Below are positions 26,959 through 37,000 of a stretch of 64,000 nucleotides of DNA, one piece after another. Origin of the DNA: Teredinibacter turnerae T7901 (GTDB taxonomy: Bacteria > Pseudomonadota > Gammaproteobacteria > Pseudomonadales > Cellvibrionaceae); contig NC_012997.1 of assembly GCF_000023025.1 (NCBI RefSeq), forward strand, positions 4,850,381 through 4,914,380. Direction: 5' to 3'. Both the position numbers and the translations under genes were made by a program. The notes below the pieces were generated by a model. The model was not told the origin of the DNA and ran no database searches. It saw only the letters and a list, made by a program, of their open reading frames with translations. Position 1 is the stretch's first letter, and every line of letters starts with the position of its first letter.

Positions 26959-27960
26959 TTATTGCCATGGTCGCGAATAAGCGCCGAGGCTCGTTTGCGA
27001 ACCTTCTGCCACAGTATCGAGCGACGCAATCCAGGAAGGATCTGGCACAAAAGCCTCCCCCTGCTCGGCGTATGCGTCCAGCGCCGCCCGCCAGACGCGA
27101 ACCACTTGGCGCACATACACCGGGCTGCGCTGACGCCCTTCAATTTTGATTGCCTTCACCCCCATTTTCGCGAGCTGAGGGATGAGTTGCAGGGTGCTCA
27201 AACTGGTCGGCTCTTCCAACGTGTGGTAAACCTTGTCGCCCACCCGGAAGCGCCCCTTACACAACGTGGGGTAACTCGCCGGCTCGCCAGGAGCATATTT
27301 ATCTATAAGCACATTGTTTAGTCTGGAGAGGCGACTGCCATCGGCGCTTTCCTCCCAGCGCACATATTTCGCAGGCGAGCAAGCGCCACTGTTATTGGGT
27401 GATTCCGATGTAAGATAGCTGGACAGTACGCAGCGCCCTTCGGCCATAATGCATAAACTACCAAAGCCAAAAACTTCCAGATCGACCGGGCTGTGTTCAC
27501 ACAGCGTCGCCACCTGTTCAAGGCTCAGCACTCTTGGCAACACTGCCCGTTTAATGGCGAAGTTATCCGCGTAGAATTTAAGCGCGAGGCTGTTGGTTGC
27601 GGAAGCTTGCACGGAAAGATGTAAATGCATTGCCGGGTAGTTGTCCGCCGCATAAGCCAGCAGGCCTGTGTCTGCAAGAATCAGCGCGTCCGCCCCGAGC
27701 GCTACAGCTTTATCCACAGCTGACGTCCACTGCTGCCAATTACAGGCTTGCGGGTAGGTATTTATCGCGACGTATAGCTTCACCGATTTGCCTGTTGCCA
27801 GGGCACGCGCACGTGCTAATTGATCATCGCTGAAATTCAACCCTGCAAAATGCCGCGCATTAGTTGCATCCTTAAACCCGACATAGACCGTATTTGCCCC
27901 AGCCTCTAACGCCGCTTTAAACGCGGGAAAGCTTCCCGCGGGCGCAACTAATTCCATCAT
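26959..27960 (-). CDS. ubiU: UbiU, oxygen-independent ubiquinone hydroxylation subunit (U32 peptidase family)
   Basis: A 333-residue U32 protein with the start MMELVAPAGSFPAFKAALEAGA (typical of UbiU/YegQ/RlhA relatives), VFGFGSLCIMAEGRCVLSSYL with the first cluster cysteines, then a Cys in NNSGACSPAKYVRW and one in TLCKGRF. It partners UbiV in the anaerobic hydroxylation pathway. The ATG at 27960 overlaps the ubiT stop by 4 bp (ATGA), with GGGAG upstream. The Cys spacing and neighbours make UbiU more likely than other U32 members. Confidence 0.95.
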   Translation of the reverse strand: MMELVAPAGSFPAFKAALEAGANTVYVGFKDATNARHFAGLNFSDDQLARARALATGKSVKLYVAINTYPQACNWQQWTSAVDKAVALGADALILADTGLLAYAADNYPAMHLHLSVQASATNSLALKFYADNFAIKRAVLPRVLSLEQVATLCEHSPVDLEVFGFGSLCIMAEGRCVLSSYLTSESPNNSGACSPAKYVRWEESADGSRLSRLNNVLIDKYAPGEPASYPTLCKGRFRVGDKVYHTLEEPTSLSTLQLIPQLAKMGVKAIKIEGRQRSPVYVRQVVRVWRAALDAYAEQGEAFVPDPSWIASLDTVAEGSQTSLGAYSRPWQ

Positions 27961-28478
27961 GCGTTGACTCCCTTGCGTACGCCCCTAACCCATAAATGTG
28001 CGTGCCGCAGGAGCGCCAAACCTTGCGCGAGCCAGCGCGGGAAATCATCGTAATCCAACGCATCCAGCAGGTTTTTTACCGCAAGGCCCAGTTCGGTATC
28101 GCCTTCTATGGCCAATCGCCGCTGGAAAAACAAGGTATCAGGATCGTCGACCCGATTTATCAGCGCCAGGAAATCGGCGCTGTCCGCACGAATACACACG
28201 GCGTATTCGTTATCAGGGGGAGCCATCACCAAGCGGCCGTTTACCAAGCTGAGACACAACCGCCAGCGAAGGTCATCCACTTGAATACGCAGCACGCGTG
28301 CATCCAAAAAATTTAAGTCGCCATCGTTTAGCGGCACCGCGAGCGCCTGGCGGAACAAGGGTAGCAGTGCACGCTCTTGAAGAGAGAAGGGAGTTAAAGC
28401 CAGCAATACAGACGCGCCTCGAACCGCCAATGGACGATTGGCCAACAACAGGCGCCGGGCTTGAGAGGAGAAAGGCAT
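27957..28478 (-). CDS. ubiT: UbiT, SCP2-domain accessory protein of oxygen-independent ubiquinone synthesis
   Basis: A 173-residue protein with an SCP2 lipid-binding domain (about residues 30-130; includes VNGRLVMAPPDNEYAVCIRADSADF split over strands, and LFFQRRLAIEGDTELG). UbiT is thought to present the quinone precursors to the anaerobic hydroxylases, the counterpart of UbiJ in the aerobic pathway. It is the first gene of the operon, which fits regulation by low oxygen through the FNR/ANR-like site 55 bp upstream. Confidence 0.92.
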   Translation of the reverse strand: MPFSSQARRLLLANRPLAVRGASVLLALTPFSLQERALLPLFRQALAVPLNDGDLNFLDARVLRIQVDDLRWRLCLSLVNGRLVMAPPDNEYAVCIRADSADFLALINRVDDPDTLFFQRRLAIEGDTELGLAVKNLLDALDYDDFPRWLAQGLALLRHAHLWVRGVRKGVNA

Positions 28479-28532
28479 GACAAACTTCTTTGCGGGAAAC
28501 CGGCAGTGTAGCCAGCAAGCGCGGGGTTCGGA

Positions 28533-28546
28533 TTGACCTGTCTCAA
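28533..28546 (-). promoter_or_regulatory. FNR/ANR-like binding site upstream of ubiTUV
   Basis: TTGACCTGTCTCAA matches the FNR/ANR palindrome TTGAT-N4-ATCAA with one mismatch per half (TTGA/TCAA cores intact and correctly spaced). It lies 55 bp before the ubiT start. Activation of these genes at low oxygen is known in E. coli and Pseudomonas; binding here is inferred. Confidence 0.6.
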
Positions 28547-28581
28547 CCCACCCGACAAGATCTAGCTAACCTTAGATTAAC

Positions 28582-28857
28582 CTAGGCAATAAGACTATTG
28601 AGTTTGAACACGCGGTGAAGCCTGGCGGCAGTTTTGCCGAGTTTGTGTAGTTCGCCCAGCGTTGGTTCTCGCCCCGCCGCCAGTTGAGCTTGCCAGCTAC
28701 TTGCTTCAGCATCGAGAAACTCGAGCATTTTTTTCGGGCAGCCCACGCATCGCTTGCTGCAGACGCTCGACGAAGGCGCGTGCAAAGGAAAGGTCTTGGC
28801 AATACGATCCAACAGCTCCCGCATTGCAATGGGCGTTGACGGCTTGCGATGACTCAT
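28582..28857 (-). CDS. Small conserved hypothetical with a Cys-rich motif
   Basis: A 91-residue protein. The central motif VCSKRCVGCPKKM (about residues 32-44) has three Cys in a C-x3-C-x2-C pattern followed by basic residues, as in small metal- or Fe-S-binding modules. Helical, charged flanks follow. It is on the same strand as and just upstream of ubiT, with its stop 104 bp before the ubiT start and the ANR-like site in between. I do not recognise the family. Codon usage and residue composition look genuinely coding. Confidence 0.65.
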   Translation of the reverse strand: MSHRKPSTPIAMRELLDRIAKTFPLHAPSSSVCSKRCVGCPKKMLEFLDAEASSWQAQLAAGREPTLGELHKLGKTAARLHRVFKLNSLIA

Positions 28858-29007
28858 GTTTAGGTGCTCTCAAGCAGTAGGGCGATTGGAAAACAATTCT
28901 AAGCCCTAAAAATATGCGGTTGAACCCATGTGGACAAGTCATTGGATTCAGCTCGCAACTTTAAAATACAATGGTTTGCTGTTAATCAACTACTCAAGGT
29001 TTTGCCA

Positions 29008-30264
29008 ATGAATTCGTGCGATCAACCAGGCTTGTTACCTCTCGAAGCCGCATTACAACGTATAAATGCTGTGGTTAATTGTGCGCAGAATTGTGAGTAT
29101 GTGCCACTGCTGAACGCGCGCGGCCGTGTTCTGGCCGAAGATATTATCGCATCACGCCCGATACCCGACTTCGACAACTCTGCAATGGATGGCTACGCAT
29201 TCGCAAGCAATAGCGTTGGTCGCACCGACACATTCAGGGTTGCCGGCATCGCACTCGCCGGGCAGCCCTACCTGGGCGCGCTATCAGAAAATGAATGCAT
29301 CCGCATTATGACCGGAGCCAAAATGCCCAGCGGCTGCGATTGTGTCGCGATGCAGGAAAACACCTTGCGCGATGGCGATGCGCTCACGCTGCTCAAAGTA
29401 CCTGCTAAAGGCGAGAATGTGCGCCTTGCGGGTCACGATCTGCCACAGGGCAGCCGCATACTCTTGCGTGGACGCAGACTAGGCCCCGTGGATATCGGCA
29501 TGCTCGCCTCACTTGGCGAACTGCAGGTTCCGGTCTATACCAAGCCTCGCGTGGGCGTATTCTCCACCGGCGATGAACTAACGCCATTAGGTCAGCCCTT
29601 GGAGCCAGGCCGAATTTATGACAGCAACCGCTACCTGTTGCTAAGTGCCCTCGCGGAATACCCCATCGAAGTCATCGATTTTGGTTCTATACCAGATGAC
29701 CGGCAGAAACTGGAACAGGTATTTCTCGAAGCAGCCAGCCAATGCCATGCGGTTATTTCCTCTGGTGGCGTATCTGTTGGCGATGCAGACTACACGCGTG
29801 AACTGCTAGTAACACTCGGTCAGGTGGATTTTTACAAATTGGCCATCAAACCCGGTAAACCATTCGCATTCGGCACGCTCCACACTGCAGGCGACAGCAC
29901 ACCCTGTTATTTTTTCGGACTGCCGGGTAATCCGGTATCGGCAGCGGTCACCTTCGAGCAGCTGGCACTACCAGCACTGGAAAAATTGACCGGCGCGAAC
30001 CCGCAGGCAAAACTCGTATTAAAATTGCGCGCCTGTAGCTCATTCAAAAAACGACCTGGACGAACAGATTTTCAGCGCGGGCGCATACTCGCCAATCAAA
30101 ATGGCATTATCGGTGTAGAGTCGATAAATTCGCAGAGTTCAGGCGCTCTTTCTACTATGGTCGTCGCAAATGCCTACGTTCGGCTGGAACAGGAGCGCGG
30201 AAATGTTGAGGAGGGGGAATACGTTGATGTACTACCTTTCGATACATCGCTACCACTGCTCTAA
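29008..30264 (+). CDS. moeA: Molybdopterin molybdenumtransferase MoeA
   Basis: A 418-residue protein from the ATG at 29008, preceded by AAGG; the in-frame ATG at 28930 would add 26 atypical residues. MoeA signatures are present: IPDFDNSAMDGYAF (about residues 56-69), RIMTGAKMPSGCDCVAMQE, VFSTGDEL, GRIYDSNRYLL, SSGGVSVGDADYTR and FGLPGNPVSAAV. It inserts molybdate into adenylated molybdopterin to make the cofactor used by nitrate reductase, DMSO reductase and others. Its neighbourhood with ubiTUV fits a joint role in anaerobic respiration, an arrangement also seen in Pseudomonas aeruginosa. Confidence 0.96.
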   Translation: MNSCDQPGLLPLEAALQRINAVVNCAQNCEYVPLLNARGRVLAEDIIASRPIPDFDNSAMDGYAFASNSVGRTDTFRVAGIALAGQPYLGALSENECIRIMTGAKMPSGCDCVAMQENTLRDGDALTLLKVPAKGENVRLAGHDLPQGSRILLRGRRLGPVDIGMLASLGELQVPVYTKPRVGVFSTGDELTPLGQPLEPGRIYDSNRYLLLSALAEYPIEVIDFGSIPDDRQKLEQVFLEAASQCHAVISSGGVSVGDADYTRELLVTLGQVDFYKLAIKPGKPFAFGTLHTAGDSTPCYFFGLPGNPVSAAVTFEQLALPALEKLTGANPQAKLVLKLRACSSFKKRPGRTDFQRGRILANQNGIIGVESINSQSSGALSTMVVANAYVRLEQERGNVEEGEYVDVLPFDTSLPLL

Positions 30265-30304
30265 AAAAATATCGGTGGAAAACCAATTGCCTAGAACCTG
30301 ACGA

Positions 30305-30688
30305 TTAATTTTCATATAGCTCGATGGGCAGCTGATCGGGATCACTAAAAAAGGTATAACGTTTGCCGGTGTATTCGTCTACACGCACCTTTTCCACCTC
30401 GACACCCTGTGCATTCAAATAGGCAACCGCATCATCAATAGATTGCACGGCAAACGCGAGATGACGTAGCCCGCGAGCCTCTGGGTAACTGGGGCGCTCA
30501 GGGCTTTGCGGAAAGGAAAAAAGTTCCACCTGTCCACCGCCTGGAATCTGTAGATCCAATTTATAGGAGTCTCTGGCTGCACGGTAGTTTTCCGCTAACA
30601 CCTGCAGACCCAAGACTTCCGTATAAAATTTCTTTGACCGCGCGTAGTCGGAGCAAATAACCGCTACGTGATGGAAACCGCTAATCAT
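30305..30688 (-). CDS. yaeR: VOC/glyoxalase-family protein (YaeR/GloA2-like)
   Basis: A 127-residue vicinal-oxygen-chelate protein with two beta-alpha-beta modules. Motifs match YaeR closely: FHHVAVICSDYARSKKFY, ARDSYKLDL, VELFSFPQSPERPSYPEA and GLRHLAFAV near the middle, and TFFSDPDQLPIELYEN at the C terminus. Metal ligands expected from the family are His 7, Glu in VELFSF, His in LRHLAF and Glu in IELYEN. Substrate is unknown. An AAAGGAAAG site precedes the ATG. It is 33 bp past the beta-lactamase-like gene stop and may be co-transcribed with it. Confidence 0.93.
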   Translation of the reverse strand: MISGFHHVAVICSDYARSKKFYTEVLGLQVLAENYRAARDSYKLDLQIPGGGQVELFSFPQSPERPSYPEARGLRHLAFAVQSIDDAVAYLNAQGVEVEKVRVDEYTGKRYTFFSDPDQLPIELYEN

Positions 30689-30721
30689 ACTTACTTTCCT
30701 TTACCAGACCTTAGCCAGGCC

Positions 30722-31768
30722 CTAGCCGCGTTGCGCTTGCCGCTCTAGAATTTTCACAATTCGGCGGTACACCACGCCGAGTGTGAGCGTGGAATTTCCG
30801 CCGCTGGTATTTACAAATTCGACCACGACCGCATCCAGTGCCGGATGATAACGCGCGATACTCTGAAACCCAGGCACCAGGCCGGTGTGTCCGAACTGAT
30901 AGAGATCACCGTAGAGAGCTTGCGCGCGATTGGACAGCAGCGAGCCATCATTCAGCGCCCGCACAAAAACAGCGACGTCTTTTGCTGTGGCAACCATAGA
31001 TCCACCCGGATTAACGAAATCATTGCGCTTGATGTCTTTATCGTAACCCACATGATAACCGCTCATCACTCGGTTGATCTCGGCATCCGCCAAAACATGA
31101 TAGGTATCTTTAAGCCCCAACGGGTTGAGAAAACGCTGCTGGATATACTGATGATGGCTATACCCCAACGTACGATCCATAATTTCGCCGAGCAAAATAT
31201 AGTTGGTATTTGAATACCGGGTTTCAGTGCCCGGCGGGAATACCAAGGGCATACCCAAAATCATCGCCAGGGTATCGGCATTGCTTTTTGGCGGGTTGTC
31301 CCAGGGGTAATTTTCCAGGTCAGTAAAATTGTATATACCACTGCGATGTTGGATCAACATCGCCAGGGTTATTCTTTCGGATTGCGGAATTTTATCGCTA
31401 TAAGCTGGCAATAATGATTTCAAACTCGCATCCAACGCCAATTGCCCATCGGCCACCAGCTGTACTGTCGCCGCCGCAATATATAGCTTGCTGATACTTG
31501 CAATCTTAAACAACGCATCCGGCTTCGCAGGTATTTTTTTATCTCGATCAAACCAGCCAGCGGCATAGGTATGCCCTACGCCACGTGGGTCATCCCAATA
31601 AACAATCACGCCATCCAAGCCGTAATGGGTTGCCGCGTCAACCTGCGCCTCAACACTTTTAGGTAACGGGGTGAGCCAGGCACGAGCAGAATCCAATGGC
31701 GCAAACAGGCTGATACTGGTTACCACCGCAACCGCCGCCAGCACTCGTAAAATAGTAACCAATCGCAA
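30722..31768 (-). CDS. Class C beta-lactamase-like serine hydrolase, exported
   Basis: A 348-residue protein from a TTG start (31768; GGGAG 7 nt upstream). It has an N-terminal hydrophobic export signal, then the SxxK motif in KIASISKLYIAA (about residue 95), YSN in RYSNTNYILLGE (about 187) as the second catalytic motif, and HTG in FGHTGLVPGF (about 296) in place of KTG. This is the serine beta-lactamase/D-aminopeptidase/esterase fold. Most such proteins are not antibiotic resistance enzymes but peptidases, esterases or transesterases. It follows the large putative carbohydrate enzyme by 20 bp, so they are probably one operon. Confidence 0.9.
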   Translation of the reverse strand: MRLVTILRVLAAVAVVTSISLFAPLDSARAWLTPLPKSVEAQVDAATHYGLDGVIVYWDDPRGVGHTYAAGWFDRDKKIPAKPDALFKIASISKLYIAAATVQLVADGQLALDASLKSLLPAYSDKIPQSERITLAMLIQHRSGIYNFTDLENYPWDNPPKSNADTLAMILGMPLVFPPGTETRYSNTNYILLGEIMDRTLGYSHHQYIQQRFLNPLGLKDTYHVLADAEINRVMSGYHVGYDKDIKRNDFVNPGGSMVATAKDVAVFVRALNDGSLLSNRAQALYGDLYQFGHTGLVPGFQSIARYHPALDAVVVEFVNTSGGNSTLTLGVVYRRIVKILERQAQRG

Positions 31769-31788
31769 TTATTTTCTCCCTCGCTTTG

Positions 31789-33798
31789 TTAGGAATGAAT
31801 AAGTTCCTTCGCTTTTTGACGGGTTTCTTCTGCGGTGGCTGCCATCAGCAATACAGTCTCGTCGAACAAAACCTGCCCTCTTCGCAACTTGTGGCGCCGT
31901 AGCGATGGCTTACCGCCATAAATAGTTGAGTAATGCAGACATTTTCCTCGGGTATTTCGTCCAATTGGATCGTGTATATAAAACCCATTTTGATTTGTCG
32001 AGAGACGAATAATCCCAAACTTGTTGTCTATATTTAACCAGGTAGAATCGATTTTGTATTGATTATTCCCAATTCTAAAATACCGGCAAAGCTTTCGATA
32101 CGCCTTGTAGAGTTTGCCTTTAAAAAGGCCCGCGAAGGGGAAGTCTCGCTTCAGATCAAACGCCAGTATTTGCTTACCACTTTCGTGGTAAATCGTTCGC
32201 GTGAAGCCGTTAAACCAGTCATTCACCAGCGTCAGTGCAATCGCACCCGACTCGCTCGCCATGAAATCGCTTTTGATTTTCAGTCGGGAATGTATGCGAA
32301 CGCTCGCCGTCTGCAACGCCACATCCAGGTGGTGGTCGTAGAAATTTTGTTTTTCGTTGCGCGTTGCGGTAACACCATTAATGTACACCGAGCCGTCCGC
32401 ATCTACGACCTTGGATGAGCGAATACCAATGCTGAAATTTTCCGGCACAGGCCGTACATACCCAACGAGATTATTCGCCGACCACTCCGCCATATCGTCG
32501 CACCCCCTGGGGACAAACAGTGCGATAGGGTCGTAGCCTGCAAGAGTTCTCCAGGAAAACGAGCTGAAAAAATTTGCGTTAGCAATAAAATTCGTACTGG
32601 ATTCCGGACTGGAATGAAGGCGAGCGGTAGAGCGCCTAAACTCGTCTGTAGTGGGAGCCTGTTTGGTCGTCGCCAGTGATTTATGTAACAGGTAAGCTAA
32701 AGCAAAGGTCGCGTAGCAATCGCTCTCGTATTTTGGTGGCTGACCGCGAAAAATATCGTGCGTAACACGCTTGCCAAAAAAACTGCCATCGGCATTATCG
32801 GCATGCTCGTCGGCCAGCGTACGAACTCGGTGCTGCTCGATGTAGCGCGCATCGGCGTCTGCAAACTGAGACTGCAACATCACCAGAGCAGGAACAATAA
32901 AATACAACCCGTAGGTATAGCGCGCCCAGTCCTTACCACCCACATAGGCAAATCGGCTATCCAAAAAAGTCGATTTACTGAGCTGCCAAAAATCATTCAC
33001 ATGATGAAACAATGCCGCTGGCGGCTTTTGTCCCGCGCTGGTGTAGCTGTAAAAGGACCAAGTGACGGATAACAGCGGGCTTGCGATATAGCAAAAGTGG
33101 CTGGCGCCGTGATTTTCTACGGTGAAATCGGAGTGCAGGTTACAGGTGTACACATTGTCTTTAACGACCAAACCGTCCACCAGCGATTCATCGCGAGTAT
33201 CGTGAGCAACAGATAATGTATTGAAATTAAACTCGATCGCTTTAGCTCGCCATTGCGCAGCATTGGGGTGCTCAGGCAAATGACTGCATGCGGCTGCGAG
33301 AATTTCTGCATCCCATGCATTTTCTTCGGCTTTGGTATCTAAGAAGGTACCGCTCGGCACCAGACGCTCCAAGTGCCTGTCGGCTTCAAACACCAGAACC
33401 TTATTAACCCCCTCTCGCGCCTCGTCGGTAAGCCGAGTCCAGATTAACTTTGCCCCCTGCACAAGTTTGTTAGCCCACCAGGCGGATTGCCAATGTGCTC
33501 CCCACTGCTTGCCGTCGACGCAATGTCCGGTACCGGTGAGGTGGCCCTGAATTAAATACGCAATGCCCTGTGCGGCTTTCTCGAACATATCGTTATTGCC
33601 GAGTTCACTGGCCAAAAACGCTGCAGTAAAGACAAAATTCGCATTGGTGCGGATACCGTTTTCACCACTACTGCCATCGGCGAAGTAGTGATGATCCACT
33701 CCAGTAAGTTTCGCCTTGCGCCAACCCCGATTCGCATAAAGGGGAAATTCCGCAATAATCTGAAGATAATCGTTTTCTACTGGAAAGTTCACTTCCAT
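31789..33798 (-). CDS. Putative (alpha/alpha) toroid carbohydrate-active enzyme (lyase or hydrolase), family not recognised
   Basis: About 669 residues from the ATG at 33798; a TTG-start extension to 33891 exists, but residues there look noncoding. No signal peptide is clear, so a cytoplasmic location is possible. The N-terminal 400 residues are helical and rich in aromatic and His/Asn motifs (for example AHWQSAWWANKLVQGA, KAEENAWDAEILAAACSH, VENHGASHFCYIASPLLS, YGLYFIVPALVML), as in alpha/alpha toroid polysaccharide lyases or heparinase-like proteins. The C-terminal 270 residues are beta-strand-rich (for example VYINGVTATRNEKQNFYDHH), like the beta-sandwich of those families. I could not assign a CAZy family. 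It heads a probable operon with a serine hydrolase and a VOC protein. Confidence 0.75.
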   Translation of the reverse strand: MEVNFPVENDYLQIIAEFPLYANRGWRKAKLTGVDHHYFADGSSGENGIRTNANFVFTAAFLASELGNNDMFEKAAQGIAYLIQGHLTGTGHCVDGKQWGAHWQSAWWANKLVQGAKLIWTRLTDEAREGVNKVLVFEADRHLERLVPSGTFLDTKAEENAWDAEILAAACSHLPEHPNAAQWRAKAIEFNFNTLSVAHDTRDESLVDGLVVKDNVYTCNLHSDFTVENHGASHFCYIASPLLSVTWSFYSYTSAGQKPPAALFHHVNDFWQLSKSTFLDSRFAYVGGKDWARYTYGLYFIVPALVMLQSQFADADARYIEQHRVRTLADEHADNADGSFFGKRVTHDIFRGQPPKYESDCYATFALAYLLHKSLATTKQAPTTDEFRRSTARLHSSPESSTNFIANANFFSSFSWRTLAGYDPIALFVPRGCDDMAEWSANNLVGYVRPVPENFSIGIRSSKVVDADGSVYINGVTATRNEKQNFYDHHLDVALQTASVRIHSRLKIKSDFMASESGAIALTLVNDWFNGFTRTIYHESGKQILAFDLKRDFPFAGLFKGKLYKAYRKLCRYFRIGNNQYKIDSTWLNIDNKFGIIRLSTNQNGFYIHDPIGRNTRGKCLHYSTIYGGKPSLRRHKLRRGQVLFDETVLLMAATAEETRQKAKELIHS

Positions 33799-34023
33799 TG
33801 TTTTAATACTCACACGTTTTACGTTTGCCCTAAACCTACATAGCTCTGCCCTATATTTCAACCAAAGCGTTACGCAGCAGATTGACCCCAATGTCGCGCA
33901 GGTATTGTTATTCGTTTAACGGTTGTCATGCAAGGGCTCCCGTTGACACGCCCTTTACCTTTGGCTGCTTTTTGGGGAAGAGGGGGATCGAGAGCGGTCG
34001 CTGGCGGAAAACATACAGCAGCA

Positions 34024-34054
34024 CAAAAAAAACGCGCCGACAGGCGGCGCGTTT
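34024..34054 (-). terminator. Intrinsic terminator of the second RND operon
   Basis: A perfect 10-bp inverted repeat (AAACGCGCCG at 34030-34039, CGGCGCGTTT at 34045-34054) with a 5-nt loop. The plus-strand A-run at 34025-34032 gives a T-tract on the minus strand. It lies 29 bp past the RND stop at 34083. Confidence 0.9.
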
Positions 34055-34082
34055 CTGACTGGTTAAACTGGCAAATTAGCCG

Positions 34083-37000
34083 TTATACGGTAATCGGGTC
34101 CATTGGCTCCTCAGGCTCTTCCGGGACTTCTTCCAACTCGCCATGGAGGTTTTTCGCCAGCAGCACATAAATAGAAGGGATAACAAACAAGGTAAAGATC
34201 GTACCGATTGCCATACCACCTACCAATACCAGGCCAATGGAATTTCGCGCTTCGGCGCCTGCACCGGTGACGAGCGTTAACGGAAAGTGACCAGCCACAG
34301 TTGCAACAGTTGTCATCAGAATTGGGCGCAAACGTGTGGACGCGGCTTCTCGAACAGCGGCCATTTTAGTCAGACCCAGCTCCTGCATTTTGTTGGCAAA
34401 TTCCACCAGTAGAATCCCGTTCTTAGCCACTAGCCCAATCAAAGTTACCAAACCTACTTGCGAGTAGATATTCAGTGTTGTGGTGAAGCCGTCGGTCCAG
34501 AACCCCATTCCCGGCACAGGAAACTTGAGGAAGGTAAAAATGGACGCACCGAACATCGCCAATGGTACCGACCCCGCCAGAATCACAAACGGATCGCGGA
34601 AGCTGTTGAACTGCGCCGCCAACACTAAAAAGATCAGCAGTAAAGCCATAGTGAACGCGGGTACAAACTTATTGCCTTCGCGACGCAACTGCCGTGATTC
34701 ACCGGTGTAATCGACCATATAGTCGCTAGGCAGGATTTTCGCAGCTTCGGTTTCCAGAAAATTCAGCGCGGCATCCAGTGACTGGGTCGATACGCCGCTC
34801 AGTTTCACCGCATTTAACTGCTGGAACCGATTTAGGGAGCGGGGCACTGTTTTTTCTTCAATACGTGCAACCGTACTTAGCGGAATCAACTTTCCTTCAG
34901 GACCGGTAATAAATATATCCTGTAGCTGCGCCGGGTTTAGTCGTTCCGAACGCTTCACCTGGGGAATCACACGGTAGCTGCGCCCGCCGATATTAAACCG
35001 GTTAACATAACCACCACCGAGCATCACACCAACATCGGCACCCACCTGCTGCAAGCTCAAACCGAGATCGGCCACTTTATCGCGGTCGATCACCAGTTCC
35101 GCTTCGGGCACATCGACTTTAGTATCGATTTGCGGCGGGAACATAAACATGCCGCTGGTTGCGGCGGCCTGCTGCAACTGCTCAGCGTACTTGAGAATGT
35201 CCTCTGTTTCACCCGTAGCCGCGATCACAAACTCCACCGGGAACGAACCACCACCAGGCAACGCGGGCGGCGCAATCGCGAAGTTGTTAATACCACCAAT
35301 CTGTGAAATATCGGCAGTAATTTCCGGGAGTAGCTGGAATACGGATCGATCGCGCTCTGCCCAGGGCTTGAGCAGCAAGCCGCCCATACCACCATCGGGA
35401 AAGGTGATCTGGAACGTGAATTCGCCCTCAGGCACAGACAACAGCTTTTCATTGAGTGCGTTCGCATAGATCTTGGACTGATCGATGGTTGACGAGGACG
35501 CGCCCTCGGACATGATAAACACAATGCCCTGATCTTCCGTTGGTGCCAGCTCTTTCGGCGAACTCATGAACATCGCCAAAGCACCCGCGCTCAATAAGAA
35601 CCAAAGCACGTAAATTGCTCCGCGCGCGCGCAGGCTCACATCCAGAATTCGCAGGTAACGCGCTCGTATCGCATTAAAAGCACTTGCTGAGCGCTTGGCA
35701 AAACCCTCGTCTTCTATTCCCTCTTTCAACAGCTTTGACGACATCATGGGTGAAAGGGTCAATGCGACAATACCGGAAATGGTGACCGCGCCCGCGAGCG
35801 TAAATGCGAACTCGCGGAACAGCGACCCGGTTAAGCCACCCTGCAAACCAATCGGCAAATAAACTGCAATTAACGTAATGGTCATCGCGATTACCGGACC
35901 GACGAGTTCGCGCGCGCCCAACATTGCCGCTTTCATCGGGCTCTGGCCTTCGCTGATATGCCGCTCGACGTTCTCAACGATAACGATGGCATCGTCCACA
36001 ACCAGACCAACTGAAAGTACAATCGCCAACAGGGTCAGCAAATTCAAGCTGAAACCAAACAATTGCATTAAAAAGATCGCACCAATGAGCGATACCGGAA
36101 TCGCCATCACCGGAATCACAACTGAGCGCACAGACCCAAGGAATAAAAAGATAATGGCGATAACAATTAGCAGCGTTTCACTCAGTGTTTTAATCACTTC
36201 GTGGATCGACGATTCGATGTATTCGGTCGCATCGTAACCGATAACCGCATCCATACCTTTGGGCATACCGTCACGCAGGCTGTCCAACTCTTTGCGCACC
36301 AGCTTCATAACATCGAGCGTGTTCGCGTTCGGCATGGGCCAGATACCCATAAAAGTCGTGGTCATGCCGGAATAACGCACTTCTTCGTTGTAACTTTCTG
36401 AACCCAGTTCGACATCGGCAACATCACTTAAACGCACCAGAGCGCCATTTTCTGAGCGCAGTACGAGATCGCGAAACTCCTCGACGGTATTTAAGTCGGT
36501 ATTCGCAGAAAGGTTAACCTGGATAAAACTACCCTTGGTATTCCCCAACGCCGCGAGATAGTTATTGGAAGTTAGCGCCTGCCGAATTTGCACCGGCGTG
36601 ATGCCGTATGCCGCCATTCGATCCGGCTTTAACCAGATTCGCATCGCAAAGGTGCGGCCACCCAATACATCTGCGCGCTGCACACCTTCCAGCGCCGCCA
36701 GCCGCGGCTGTACCACACGGGTCAGGTAATCCGTAATCTGGTTCGGCTCTAGAATTTCCGAGCTGAAACTCAAATAGGCTGACGCGAATTGACTGTCCGC
36801 AGACTGCACATTGATAATCGGCACCTCAGCTTCTGGTGGCAGATCGCCGCGCACCTGATTAACTTTCGAGGTGATTTCCGATAACGCCTTAATCGGGTCG
36901 TAATTCAACTCCAACTGCACATTAATGGTCGACATGCCCTGAGTGGAGGAAGAATTGATATAGTCGATGCCATCGGCACCGGATATGGCCCGCTCCAGAG

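Noticed and set aside
28976..28989. FNR/ANR-like match next to the moeA start
   Set aside because: Matches 8 of 10 consensus positions but lies only 19 bp upstream of the start codon, too close for classic activation; mentioned only as a possible secondary site.
30722..31768. Antibiotic beta-lactamase
   Set aside because: Although it has SxxK and YxN, the KTG position reads HTG and the family is dominated by peptidases and esterases; no resistance claim is made.
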